The translations under genes were made by a program, and so were the position numbers. Positions 25,626-34,225 of a stretch of DNA of 64,000 nucleotides are shown here, one piece after another. The notes below the pieces were generated by a model. That model was given only the letters and a program-made list of their open reading frames with translations. It was not told the origin of the DNA and did not search any database. The stretch is from Hoskinsella mucinilytica (lineage in GTDB: Bacteria > Bacillota_I > Bacilli_A > Erysipelotrichales > Erysipelotrichaceae): NCBI RefSeq assembly GCF_045223415.1, contig NZ_JBEQZJ010000010.1:1-64000 (forward strand). The letters run 5' to 3'. The stretch's first letter is position 1. The number at the start of each line of letters is the position of its first letter.

Positions 25626-25630
25626 CAAAA

Positions 25631-25652
25631 AAAGCTGTCTTGCGACAGCTTT
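25631..25652 (-). terminator. RNase P RNA terminator
   Basis: AAAGCTGTC / GACAGCTTT stem with a 4-nt loop, followed by seven T on the minus strand. Confidence 0.92.
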
Positions 25653-25655
25653 ATT

Positions 25656-26008
25656 CGTTCATATCATAAGCCATGTTCTGTAGCCTTATCAAAGGTGACA
25701 GTCATTTATCTACATGATTACTCATGTTCCTTTCTGAATTTCATTTCATCCAGATAGAATTCCCCTACCAAATTTGGGTTTCTCGCTTGCGGGGTTTACC
25801 CGTTCCACCTTCAACATTTCTGATGAAGCTCGTCTCTGTGGCACTTTTAAAGAAGTCCGCCATAGCATAGGCCTTAGGCATTCTTCAGCCGTCAGTTTAC
25901 ACTGCCTGGATTTATTTTTTCATCCAGCACAAACACTACGACCGTCTCAGGATCGTGCGAGCATGGACTTTCCTCTAACCAAAAGGTCAGCGACTGTCTC
26001 AATGAACG
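25656..26008 (-). ncRNA. rnpB: RNase P RNA, Bacillus type (class B)
   Basis: Catalytic RNA of RNase P, which matures tRNA 5' ends. The minus strand has the universal GAGGAAAGTCC core near the 5' end (about 25966-25976), the AGTGCCACAGAGACGA segment, GTGGAACG.GGTAAACCCC, and GAGAAACCCAAATTTGGTAGGGG, and it ends ACAGAACATGGCTTAT. Ends were set by the closing helix P1 (CGTTCAT at 26002-26008 with ATGAACG at 25656-25662), giving about 353 nt. The architecture matches the Bacillus type. It begins 5 nt after the gpsB stop codon, so it is probably transcribed from within or ahead of gpsB. Confidence 0.95.
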
Positions 26009-26013
26009 TTTTA

Positions 26014-26331
26014 TTATTTTTTGAAAACTGCGTTTTCCAAACGGGTCAGACGTTTTAGAATGTCCACATTACTTCCACTCAGCACAGTACTCTCACTTGC
26101 CAATTCCTGTTTCCCTTCTAACTCAATGATTTTAGCCTTTAACGTGTTGATCTGTTTTTCATATTCCTGAAGACGATCTCCAAGCTCCTGTATCATCTCA
26201 TCATATTCCTGATAATCCGCAATGACAAGATCAAGAAATTCATCTACTTCTACAGAAGAATATCCTTTGAAATCCACATTGAACTGTTTATCCAGAACAT
26301 TTTGTACAGTTAAGTTAAACCTTTTTTCCAT
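26014..26331 (-). CDS. gpsB: Cell-division regulator GpsB
   Basis: Small DivIVA-like coiled-coil adaptor that shuttles PBP1 and other cell-wall enzymes between side wall and septum. The 105-aa protein has the membrane/PBP-binding N-terminal domain (DFKGYSSVEVDEFLDLVIADY), a coiled coil (about 45-75) and the short C-terminal trimerisation helix (VDILKRLTRLENAVF). ATG 26331 has GGAAGGTGAG upstream; a GTG nine bases earlier sits in that site. It is divergent from recU-ponA, whose product it is expected to regulate. Confidence 0.93.
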   Translation of the reverse strand: MEKRFNLTVQNVLDKQFNVDFKGYSSVEVDEFLDLVIADYQEYDEMIQELGDRLQEYEKQINTLKAKIIELEGKQELASESTVLSGSNVDILKRLTRLENAVFKK

Positions 26332-26488
26332 CCGTCTCACCTTCCAATCATTAGTTTCTCAAAAAAAAGCAAAAAAAGCAAGAAGAATTTCGAATTTATA
26401 TAAAATCCAGTTATAGATTTTCGTCATTTTTTCTTTTTGAATACAATTCTTACGGTATTCTTAAATTCATGTGATTTTCGTTTATCTA

Positions 26489-26517
26489 TGGAAATGCAAT
26501 AAAAAATTGTATATAAT
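26489..26517 (+). promoter_or_regulatory. Promoter of recU-ponA
   Basis: A good -10 (TATAAT, 26512-26517) with a poor -35 (TGGAAA) 17 bp upstream. The start would fall near 26524. Confidence 0.5.
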
Positions 26518-26534
26518 AGAAGATGGTGATAGTG

Positions 26535-27131
26535 TTGATAGGATATCCGAATAAAAAAAATCATGTGAAACAAACAACTGTTAAGGACTGTCATACAGGT
26601 AGAGGTATGAGCCTGGAAAAAGATTTAAATGATGCCAATACCTATTATGAACAGATTGGTCGTGCACTGATTCATAAAAAGCCAACACCGATACAAGTGG
26701 TGAAGGTGGAATATCCTGCACGAAGTGCCGCTAAAATCTGTGAGGCTTATTATAAAACACCGAGTACTACAGACTACAATGGCATCTATCGTGGAAAGCC
26801 GATCGATTTTGAGGCAAAAGAAACAAAGTCAAAAACGTCTTTCCCATTCAAAAGTATTCATGAGCACCAGATAGAACACCTTCGAAAAGTGCTTTATCAT
26901 CATGGAATTGGCTTTTTTATCATCAGATTCACCAGCTTTCAGAAAACATACTTGATCGATGCTGATGTTATGATACAAATGTGGGATGATGGAAAAAAAT
27001 CAATTTCCTATGAGCTAGTACAGGAAAACGGATCTTTGGTCAGTGAGGGACTCACACCAAGATTACGTTACCTTGATAACGTGGATGCTCTATACTTCAA
27101 AGAGGAGGAATCGTATGGAAAAGAATCCTAA
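26535..27131 (+). CDS. recU: Holliday junction resolvase RecU
   Basis: Cleaves Holliday junctions in recombinational repair. The 198-aa protein shows RGMSLEKDLNDAN, HKKPTPIQVVKV, SAAKI.EAY, TTDYNGIYRGKPIDFEAKETKSKTSFP (nuclease core) and HEHQIEHL. I place the start at TTG 26535, giving MIGYPNKK like Bacillus RecU, with GGTGAT at 26525-26530 as ribosome-binding site. The ATG at 26523 would sit at the predicted transcription start and has no such site. It overlaps ponA by 17 bp, the usual recU-ponA pairing. Confidence 0.93.
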   Translation: MIGYPNKKNHVKQTTVKDCHTGRGMSLEKDLNDANTYYEQIGRALIHKKPTPIQVVKVEYPARSAAKICEAYYKTPSTTDYNGIYRGKPIDFEAKETKSKTSFPFKSIHEHQIEHLRKVLYHHGIGFFIIRFTSFQKTYLIDADVMIQMWDDGKKSISYELVQENGSLVSEGLTPRLRYLDNVDALYFKEEESYGKES

Positions 27132-29889
27132 TAACAAAACGAAACAAGTAAAAGAAAAGAAAAAGACGAAATCTAAAGGTAAAGTTCTAAATCGCATCAT
27201 CATTGTATTTTTAGCACTTGTACTGATTGGTGGTATTACCGTATTCGGTATACTTGCTAAAGTCGTTGGCTCTGTCGATACCAAAGATCTGTCATCCAAA
27301 ATCGTAAGTAAGGAGCCTACAGAGGTTTATGGTGTACGAAATGGAGAACCTGCACTGATGGGTGAGCTCGGTGGAGAGAGTCGTGAAAATGTCACGTATG
27401 ATCAAATTCCTCAAGTAACCATTGACGCCTTTTTGGCAATTGAAGATTCTCGTTTCTTCTCTCATAATGGATTTGATATGCCTCGTTTCATATCCAGCGC
27501 ATTAAATAACTTAAAAAATGCTGACTTATCACAAGGTGGTTCTACATTGACCATGCAGGCTATTGATAATTACATCATGAAGCCACAAGAAGAAAAAGAC
27601 AACAAAAACGGTATTTATTACAGCAGTTTTGAAAAAATAGAAAATAAGATCAAAGAGATTTATCAAAGTATGGTGCTTGAAAAAGATATGAATAAAGAAG
27701 ACATCATCACAGCTTATTTAAATCAAATCAACTTTGGACAGCATGCACGAGGAATTCAAAAAGGTGCTGAATACTATTTTGGGAAAAATGTAGAAGAATT
27801 GAATTTAAGTGAAAGTGCATTCCTTGCCGGTGTGATCAATGCACCTAATGCATATAACCCTTATAATGGTGTTGTCAATAAGTCTAACGAGGATGGTACT
27901 ACGACAACGATCAATTATTATAAGGCTGCGACAACACGTAGAGATGACACCCTATATCAAATGTACAATCATGGTTACATCACAGAGGAAGAATATAAAT
28001 TAGCAAAATCCACAAAATTGGCGTTCCAACTTGATGGAACCGGTAGTGATGCTTCCGATAATGCAAATACCGCAATTATGTTCCAAGTTGCTGATGAGGT
28101 TCATGCGATTACTGGTGAAGATCCTACGACAACTCCGATGAAAGTTTATACATCTATCGACTTAGATGCACAAGAACAAGCGACAAAGCTTTGCTCAGGA
28201 GAAGGACTTTCTTTGTTGGACAATAAGTATTATCAGTTTGGATTTACACTTATGAACAATCAAACAGGTGAAATCGTTGCCATAGGTCCAGGCTTAAATG
28301 TAGATTATTCTACAGGAGATTGGATCAATCAGGCGACAGAACCACATCAACCTGGTTCTAGTATCAAACCTGTCATCGACTATGCCTTGACTTTTGATAC
28401 ATTGGGTTGGTCAACAGCACATACTTTGAAGGATGAAGCCATCGATATGGGTGGTATTACCTTACAAAACTCTGATGGAAAATATCGAGGCGATGTTTCT
28501 ATGGAACAAGCTGTTACAGAATCTTTGAATCCTCCTGCAATCAAATCCCTTAAAGCCGTAATTGAAAAAAGCGGTGTAGGAACTGTTGTAGATTATTTAA
28601 AGAGCTCTGGTTTTAGCAGTAATACCATAAACGAAAATGATTTCAATCTTGGTTATGGTATCGGTGGTTCTGGAATGCAAGCCAGTACGACTGAAATGGC
28701 TGCTGCTTATGCGGTTTTCGCTAATGGTGGGAATTATATAGAACCACACATGGTCACAAAGATTGCTTATAAAAATGGTGACAAAACGTTTGAGAAAAAA
28801 TATGAAAAAACAAAAGTTTTATCAGAGCAGGCCGCCTATATGATGAGTGATTTATTAAATAAAGCAGTTAGCGGAAAATATAGCGTGCAAGGTGCCTTCC
28901 TTCGTGATTTGATGGATTCTTCTTATACCGTGTATGGTAAGACAGGAACGACCAACTGGGGCGCAAACCCATATGGCTATGATGAAATGGCGATGAAAGA
29001 TAACTGGATGATTGGTTATACCAGTCAATATGTCATTGCGACATGGACCGGTTTTGACACCGGAAATGGCGGTGCTGAAAGCGGAACAGCCTATATGACA
29101 TATGATGATTTATTAAATACTCGAACAACAGGACGCATCAATCATGCAATGCTTGCTTCTGTATCCCAAGGAACTGGTGCAATTCAAAGACCAAGTGGCA
29201 TTACTGATGTCACGGTCATGAAAGGTGTTTATCCTTATAAGAGTGCTCCTAGTGGTGCTAAGGATGCGATCACTGGTTTGATTAAATCTGAATATGCAAA
29301 GGATATTGGTACAGCAACCATTACTCCTCCAAGTACATTAACAACATTTACAGCTGAAAAAGCAAATGTGAATGGTACGGACATTACCTTTACCTTTGGG
29401 GCTTATCCTGGTGATAAAGATAGTGATATGATCAAAATGTTTGGTGAAATTGTATATCGAGTTACCATCAAAGTAGATGGAAGTGTCGTTAAAAACGAAA
29501 CTTATACTTCACCAAGCGGAACCATTACACAAGCTATTCCAGAAGGAAAAACAGGCACTGTATGTGGCTTCTATCAATACAAAAATTCTGATGAAGCGAA
29601 GGCGAAATCAAATGAAATCTGTGTGGATATCAGCTCTGCGGCATCTGTAAATAAAGATGCATTAAATGCACAGATCCAAACAGCTACTTCATTGGTAAAT
29701 ACGGATTACACACCTGAAAGTTGGGCAGCAATGCAAAGCGCATTGGCAACAGCGAATACCATACAATTCAAGAGCAATGCAACACAATCAGAAATAGATT
29801 CCGCTGCTTCTGCTTTGGATACTGCCATTAAGGCATTGGTAAAAGCCGAAGCCACACCACCTTCTACAGAAGATACCCCAACACCTTAA
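27115..29889 (+). CDS. ponA: Class A penicillin-binding protein with C-terminal FIVAR-like domain
   Basis: Bifunctional peptidoglycan synthase, 924 aa. The order is a Lys-rich cytoplasmic tail, a transmembrane helix (about 26-50), a GT51 glycosyltransferase (EDSRFFSHNGFD, QGGSTLTMQ) and a transpeptidase with SSIK (about 427), SLN and KTGTT (about 620). A Thr-rich fibronectin-like stretch follows. The last 80 residues contain a FIVAR-type three-helix unit (about 845-910; DALNAQIQTATSLVNTDYTPESW, cut here) and a Thr/Pro tail. ATG 27115 follows AGGAGG. A FIVAR module is unusual for a PBP; it is common in surface and carbohydrate-binding proteins. Confidence 0.92.
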   Translation: MEKNPNNKTKQVKEKKKTKSKGKVLNRIIIVFLALVLIGGITVFGILAKVVGSVDTKDLSSKIVSKEPTEVYGVRNGEPALMGELGGESRENVTYDQIPQVTIDAFLAIEDSRFFSHNGFDMPRFISSALNNLKNADLSQGGSTLTMQAIDNYIMKPQEEKDNKNGIYYSSFEKIENKIKEIYQSMVLEKDMNKEDIITAYLNQINFGQHARGIQKGAEYYFGKNVEELNLSESAFLAGVINAPNAYNPYNGVVNKSNEDGTTTTINYYKAATTRRDDTLYQMYNHGYITEEEYKLAKSTKLAFQLDGTGSDASDNANTAIMFQVADEVHAITGEDPTTTPMKVYTSIDLDAQEQATKLCSGEGLSLLDNKYYQFGFTLMNNQTGEIVAIGPGLNVDYSTGDWINQATEPHQPGSSIKPVIDYALTFDTLGWSTAHTLKDEAIDMGGITLQNSDGKYRGDVSMEQAVTESLNPPAIKSLKAVIEKSGVGTVVDYLKSSGFSSNTINENDFNLGYGIGGSGMQASTTEMAAAYAVFANGGNYIEPHMVTKIAYKNGDKTFEKKYEKTKVLSEQAAYMMSDLLNKAVSGKYSVQGAFLRDLMDSSYTVYGKTGTTNWGANPYGYDEMAMKDNWMIGYTSQYVIATWTGFDTGNGGAESGTAYMTYDDLLNTRTTGRINHAMLASVSQGTGAIQRPSGITDVTVMKGVYPYKSAPSGAKDAITGLIKSEYAKDIGTATITPPSTLTTFTAEKANVNGTDITFTFGAYPGDKDSDMIKMFGEIVYRVTIKVDGSVVKNETYTSPSGTITQAIPEGKTGTVCGFYQYKNSDEAKAKSNEICVDISSAASVNKDALNAQIQTATSLVNTDYTPESWAAMQSALATANTIQFKSNATQSEIDSAASALDTAIKALVKAEATPPSTEDTPTP

Positions 29890-29897
29890 TGATAAAA

Positions 29898-29929
29898 AAA
29901 CCGTAAGATTTTGATCGATCTTGCGGTTT
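29898..29929. terminator. Bidirectional terminator between ponA and nth
   Basis: AAACCGTAAGAT / ATCTTGCGGTTT stem with an 8-nt loop. T-rich tails follow on both strands, serving the converging ponA and nth transcripts. Confidence 0.9.
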
Positions 29930-29935
29930 CTTTAT

Positions 29936-30586
29936 TTATTTAAATGATTTAGACTTGTATGCCTCAACTTTATTTTTTTTACAAAAGTCTTGAAATGGAC
30001 ATTGTTCACATTGAGGATTTCTTGCCATACAATGGTAACGACCAAAGAAAATAAACAAATGATGTGCTCGATTCCAGCGTTCCCTCTTGATCTTACGCTT
30101 TAATTTTTGTTCAACGACTTCCACACTATCTTGAGGTTTCGCAAGCCCTAGACGCTTGCTAATGCGTTCTACATGGGTATCTACCGCAATGCTGGGAATA
30201 TCAAAACAAACACTACGAACCACATTCGCTGTTTTCCTACCTACTCCGGCAAGACTTGTTAGATCCTTCATACTGCTAGGAACTATCCCCCCAAAGTTTT
30301 CCATTAAAGACTTGCTTAGATTCTGTATCGAACGTGCTTTATTACGATATAAACCGATACGTTTGATCTTTTCTTCAATATCATGGATATCTGCTTCGGC
30401 CATGGCCTGAGGCGTTGGAAATGCTTCAAATAATGCAGGAGTTACTTTATTCACAGAAACATCAGTGGTTTGTGCTGATAAAACAACCGCAACCAATAAT
30501 TCAAATGCATTTCTATGAATCAGCTCGCACTCTGCATTGGGAAACATTTCTTCTAGAATATCTAAAATTTCATCTGTTGTCATCAT
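29936..30586 (-). CDS. nth: Endonuclease III
   Basis: DNA glycosylase/AP lyase for oxidised pyrimidines. The 216-aa protein has the helix-hairpin-helix TSLAGVGRKTANVV with catalytic Lys (about 120), the catalytic Asp in AVDTHVERIS (about 138), and a 4Fe-4S loop CMARNPQCEQCPFQDFC. It overlaps the end of dnaD by 4 bp. The dnaD-nth pairing opposite recU-ponA is as in Bacillus. Confidence 0.95.
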   Translation of the reverse strand: MMTTDEILDILEEMFPNAECELIHRNAFELLVAVVLSAQTTDVSVNKVTPALFEAFPTPQAMAEADIHDIEEKIKRIGLYRNKARSIQNLSKSLMENFGGIVPSSMKDLTSLAGVGRKTANVVRSVCFDIPSIAVDTHVERISKRLGLAKPQDSVEVVEQKLKRKIKRERWNRAHHLFIFFGRYHCMARNPQCEQCPFQDFCKKNKVEAYKSKSFK

Positions 30587-31122
30587 CGTTTCCCTTCTTC
30601 ATAATCTTCAGGTGTCAAATCACGTTTTTTCCATTCGATTAAAATACGTTCGATATAATCAAAGCTTTTTTTATCATAAGTTAGAGCTTCTCGCAAGGCA
30701 TATACGATTAATTTTTGATGATATATCTCGCTCCACTGTGCCAATCTTACCATCTCCATCTGTGATAATGGTCTTCCAAATTCAGTTTCAAATTGATCAA
30801 ACATAGAGATATCAAATGATACGGCTTTTTCTTGATTACCCTCAAATACCCCATCGATCTCAAACATGACCTTTCCATCTCTTAATTCTAAATTCAAAAA
30901 ACCTTTTGCGCTAAGACGAGATAATAAATCATCGATTTCATCATCTGTCTTTTTTAATTTTGCGGCTAACACTTGATGAGAGACACCGATTTGATATTCG
31001 TTCATAAAATCAATCAACAACAATATTAAGGTTTCATCACTATTGATACTTAATTCATTTAAATGATCTAGTATCCAATTTCTTCGATCGATAAATTTTT
31101 CTTTATACCATGCATTCGCCAT
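30583..31122 (-). CDS. dnaD: DnaD family replication protein
   Basis: Primosome protein that helps load the replicative helicase in Bacillota. The 179-aa protein has an N-terminal winged-helix oligomerisation domain (about 1-95) and a C-terminal DnaD domain (about 105-170) with the YxxxI(D)-type motif (FDYIERILIEWKK). It lies between nth (4-bp overlap) and ypmB (1-bp overlap). Confidence 0.9.
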   Translation of the reverse strand: MANAWYKEKFIDRRNWILDHLNELSINSDETLILLLIDFMNEYQIGVSHQVLAAKLKKTDDEIDDLLSRLSAKGFLNLELRDGKVMFEIDGVFEGNQEKAVSFDISMFDQFETEFGRPLSQMEMVRLAQWSEIYHQKLIVYALREALTYDKKSFDYIERILIEWKKRDLTPEDYEEGKR

Positions 31123-31580
31123 TATTTCACATCCTTATCTAGATAATAAACTGTCTTAAATGTATCATAATCCAGCAACAATTCACAGTCATCTGACTGA
31201 ATTACATAAACAGGATTATTATAACCATAACCTAAAGATACTTCAACATCTTCAAACCCATATAAAGCTTTCGCTTCTTGCCTTGCCTTTTCCAATTGTA
31301 AGCTTGATTTTTCTTTCGAAACGATCGGCTTTGCTTCCTCATTAAACCATACGATGGTATCCTCATCTTCTCCTATATAAACGATGTAATGGAAGACATG
31401 TCTTTTGATGTTGTCAATATCCTTATAATCCTTTTGAATTGCGGATATCTGTTGTTGAACCTTTGCTTCATACTTTTCTGATGGTCCGCTGATAAATAAT
31501 GCAATCTCAATCATGATGACGAAAAACAATACTATGATGAGTATCGCAGTAACTGCAATAGATTTCCCATTAATTTTCAT
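31122..31580 (-). CDS. ypmB: YpmB-like membrane-anchored protein
   Basis: A 152-aa protein with one N-terminal transmembrane helix (about 8-30) and an extracytoplasmic domain of two PepSY-like repeats, matching the DUF5590/YpmB family by length, topology and position next to dnaD and nth. Function is not established. The stop codon overlaps the dnaD start, so the two are translationally coupled. Confidence 0.75.
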   Translation of the reverse strand: MKINGKSIAVTAILIIVLFFVIMIEIALFISGPSEKYEAKVQQQISAIQKDYKDIDNIKRHVFHYIVYIGEDEDTIVWFNEEAKPIVSKEKSSLQLEKARQEAKALYGFEDVEVSLGYGYNNPVYVIQSDDCELLLDYDTFKTVYYLDKDVK

Positions 31581-31656
31581 GAAAGTCCTCCTTCACGTAT
31601 GCCTTTATTATACACAATTTTTTTCTTTTTGTCTTTAACTCCTACTTATCTGATAT

Positions 31657-31700
31657 ATAAATAAGAACTGAAAGATTTACCTCCTTCAGTTCTTATTTAT
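31657..31700 (-). terminator. Perfect 16-bp inverted repeat between genes
   Basis: Arms at 31657-31672 and 31685-31700 are perfectly complementary with a 12-nt loop. No strong T-run follows on either strand. On the minus strand the loop carries GGAGGT. It most likely ends or processes the 31705-32472 transcript. Confidence 0.55.
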
Positions 31701-31704
31701 CTCT

Positions 31705-32472
31705 TTAAGTAATAAAAAAGCCATAACATTCTTTGTATTTATCATATTGATGCAGTGCTTCTGAAAGGAGCACGGGAAAATCGCTTCGTTCCAACAATTC
31801 ACGATCAACATTTTGAACATAATATATCAAACTACCATCTTCATCCACAAACATGATAGAATAGCTTTTGATTTCTGTTTGATCATCATAAAAGATCGTA
31901 TCCAAAGTATGAAAGGAAGCTACCATTTCTTCAACATTGGGATCATCCATAACCTTCGTTACATCCATACTAAGTATCTTAATCTGATCCATGTTTCTAT
32001 TATGATAAAAGTCATCTTTACTTTTTTCATCAATATCATCAAGATACATGGTATCTCCACAATAATCAAATTCAATTTTACAGGTTTCCAAATGTTCTTT
32101 GTCAATTTTTAGAAATTGTTCAAAGTTAAAGTCTTTCCAAGCTGTGGTTCCTTTTAAAAACTCTTCTTCATAATTATCATAAATGGCACCATCATATGCC
32201 TGCATTACTTCAAAGTAAAGACGTGGTTGATTACGATAAACACATTGCATGGTATAGCTTTTTTCTTTAACGCTATATACGGCTTCTCCTACATCAAATT
32301 GAGATTCATATCCCGGATAGGTCGTTTGTAAATAGTTGATTAATTTTGTTTCTGCATTTTGTTTATCGAGAGGACGCCCTTTGATATCAATGATGATCCA
32401 TATGACATTCACTACCAAAAAGATCAGAATCACAATTCCTAACAAATACTTCACAGATAACTTTTTCTTCAT
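31705..32472 (-). CDS. Uncharacterised membrane-anchored protein, 255 aa
   Basis: Not recognised. One N-terminal transmembrane helix (about 9-28) is followed by an acidic extracytoplasmic domain of about 225 residues rich in Tyr and Asp. Its beginning (a short Lys/Asn-rich helix, then YPGYESQFDVGEAVYSVKE, cut here) resembles the layout of YfjL-like or PepSY-type surface domains in Bacillota, but I cannot place it with confidence. The single Cys pair (CKIEFDYC) could form a disulfide. It is a single gene with hairpins on both sides. Confidence 0.7.
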   Translation of the reverse strand: MKKKLSVKYLLGIVILIFLVVNVIWIIIDIKGRPLDKQNAETKLINYLQTTYPGYESQFDVGEAVYSVKEKSYTMQCVYRNQPRLYFEVMQAYDGAIYDNYEEEFLKGTTAWKDFNFEQFLKIDKEHLETCKIEFDYCGDTMYLDDIDEKSKDDFYHNRNMDQIKILSMDVTKVMDDPNVEEMVASFHTLDTIFYDDQTEIKSYSIMFVDEDGSLIYYVQNVDRELLERSDFPVLLSEALHQYDKYKECYGFFIT

Positions 32473-32504
32473 GTGTACTCCTTTCTGGCAGACTACACGA
32501 AAAA

Positions 32505-32526
32505 ATGCGAATTACCATTTTCGCAT
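32505..32526 (-). terminator. mtnN terminator overlapping the stop codon
   Basis: ATGCGAA / TTCGCAT stem with the mtnN stop in its loop, followed on the minus strand by TTTTTTCG. Confidence 0.8.
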
Positions 32527-33186
32527 GAATTCAAAACAAAATTGTGCGCTTCTCTCACTCGCATGTTTTGCATATTCTATAAAATCCATATGTGAGTCTT
32601 TATGACATGCAACATCGGATAGTGATCTTAATATCACAAATGGAATATGATAATGCGTACATACCTGCGCAATCGCACCGGCTTCCATTTCCGCACACAT
32701 TGCTTCGGGAAATTTCTGCATAAGCTGTTTTAGCTTTTCTTCGCCGGCTATAAATTGATCCCCACTTGCTACCAACCCTTGATGTACCTTAACTTTGAGT
32801 CCTTCTAACACTTCTTTACATACTTGCAACAATGCTACATCAGCATCAAAATACATACCGATACCTTCATCACCATCAACCGCACTCGTATCGAAATCAT
32901 GTTGGACCACTCGTTCGCTTAAAACAGCATCTAAGATTTGTTCCTCCGGTTTTAATCCACCGGCTGTCCCGATATTGATGATGGCCTCCAAAGCATAATG
33001 TTCATTCAAAATCGTAGTAGACATTGCTGCATTTCCTTTGCCTACTCCACTTTTCATAATAATGACGTTTTGTTTTGCTAAAGTTCCTTCATAAAACGTA
33101 ATTCCGTGGATTTCTTTTTTGATGACTTCAGCTTGTTGTATGATGGCTTCCACTTCCAAATCCATTGCCGCAATGATTCCTATCAT
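32512..33186 (-). CDS. mtnN: 5'-methylthioadenosine/S-adenosylhomocysteine nucleosidase
   Basis: Hydrolyses MTA and SAH to adenine and thioribose/ribosyl-homocysteine, removing inhibitors of methyltransferases. The 224-aa protein has the N-terminal IGIIAAMDLEVE, GTAGGL, catalytic Glu in AEMEAGAIAQ (about 175) and catalytic Asp in RSLSDVA (about 198). It overlaps the methyltransferase gene yqeM by 4 bp, an apt pairing for a SAM-consuming enzyme. Confidence 0.95.
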   Translation of the reverse strand: MIGIIAAMDLEVEAIIQQAEVIKKEIHGITFYEGTLAKQNVIIMKSGVGKGNAAMSTTILNEHYALEAIINIGTAGGLKPEEQILDAVLSERVVQHDFDTSAVDGDEGIGMYFDADVALLQVCKEVLEGLKVKVHQGLVASGDQFIAGEEKLKQLMQKFPEAMCAEMEAGAIAQVCTHYHIPFVILRSLSDVACHKDSHMDFIEYAKHASERSAQFCFEFMRKW

Positions 33187-33890
33187 ATGTTCCCCTTTCT
33201 ACAAATGAAAAATTGTTTTTCACCTTCACATACTCCTGCTTGTGTAAAATCAGTAAAAATATCTACTTGAAAACCAAGTCGTTCTAATCGCTTTTTTATA
33301 TCCATAGGATCATATACACGTTGGATATGCTGTTCCAAAGTTACTCTTCCTGCTTCATCATAAAATGCAAAATTTTGATAAACACGATCCTCAACAGCAT
33401 AAATGGTCCATTGATATTCATGACCCATGATTTTTCCTGCTTCGTTATATTCTTCTTCAAACTCGTCTAATCGATCCATTGAATGCATATCCATGATAAA
33501 CACTCCTTGCTTCGATAAATGCGTATACACGCCTTTTAACATCTGATCAACTTGTGCATCATTCAACAAATAATTAAAACTGTCACAAAGGCATAAGATA
33601 CCATCATAGATATCCTGATCTTGAATATCGCTCATATCCATCACAGACCAACGAATCAGCTCACTACCTGCTTTTTTCTTCGCTTCCTTAATCATATCTT
33701 CACTGATATCACTTGCCGATACTTCATATCCTTGTTTCGCAAGTGCGATGGTGATTTCACCACTCCCACAAGCAAGCTCCATCACCTTTCCTTTTGGAAG
33801 GTAGGTATGGATCAAAGAAACCCATGAGCTTGTTGCTTCATCATCTTTCACTAAGGCATCATAATATTTCGCTAATGCTTGATACATCAT
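33183..33890 (-). CDS. yqeM: Class I SAM-dependent methyltransferase (YqeM-like)
   Basis: A 235-aa Rossmann-fold methyltransferase with motif I MELACGSGEITIALA (about 35-50) and the acidic residue ending motif II (SASDIS). It sits immediately after rsfS in the yqeG-yqeH-yhbY-nadD-yqeK-rsfS cluster, the position of yqeM in Bacillus. Substrate is not known; the ribosome-assembly neighbours suggest an RNA or ribosomal target, which is inference. Confidence 0.85.
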   Translation of the reverse strand: MMYQALAKYYDALVKDDEATSSWVSLIHTYLPKGKVMELACGSGEITIALAKQGYEVSASDISEDMIKEAKKKAGSELIRWSVMDMSDIQDQDIYDGILCLCDSFNYLLNDAQVDQMLKGVYTHLSKQGVFIMDMHSMDRLDEFEEEYNEAGKIMGHEYQWTIYAVEDRVYQNFAFYDEAGRVTLEQHIQRVYDPMDIKKRLERLGFQVDIFTDFTQAGVCEGEKQFFICRKGNI

Positions 33891-34225
33891 AAGGAAAAAT
33901 CCTTACAAGGAAGATCCGCATATAATTTTTCTAATTGAAAATGTTGACGTTCTTCATCCAAGAAAACATGAACGATGACAGTATGCAAGTCAACCAGCAT
34001 CCATCTACTATCCTTATCTCCTTCTATGCTTCTCACAGAAAAGCCATGCTCCTTCACACGATCCGCAACATTATCCGCAATCGCATAAACCTGTCGTAGA
34101 TTATTAGCGCTCGTAATGATCACATGATCAATGAATGGATTCAAAGAACTAAATTCATAGATGACAGGACGTTCTCCTTTTTTTTCATCAATTGCTTTTT
34201 TTATCACATCTAATAAGGTATTCAT
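33887..34225 (-). CDS. rsfS: Ribosomal silencing factor RsfS
   Basis: Binds uL14 on the 50S subunit and blocks subunit joining in starved or stationary cells. The 112-aa protein has the family hallmarks VIYEFSSLNPFIDHVIITSA (cut) and DSRWMLVDLHTVIVHVFLDE. It overlaps yqeM by 4 bp and abuts nadD-yqeK with no gap. Confidence 0.94.
   Translation of the reverse strand: MNTLLDVIKKAIDEKKGERPVIYEFSSLNPFIDHVIITSANNLRQVYAIADNVADRVKEHGFSVRSIEGDKDSRWMLVDLHTVIVHVFLDEERQHFQLEKLYADLPCKDFSL

Noticed and set aside
25774..26058. A 94-codon plus-strand open frame
   Set aside because: It lies antisense to the RNase P RNA and the end of gpsB, and has no ribosome-binding site.
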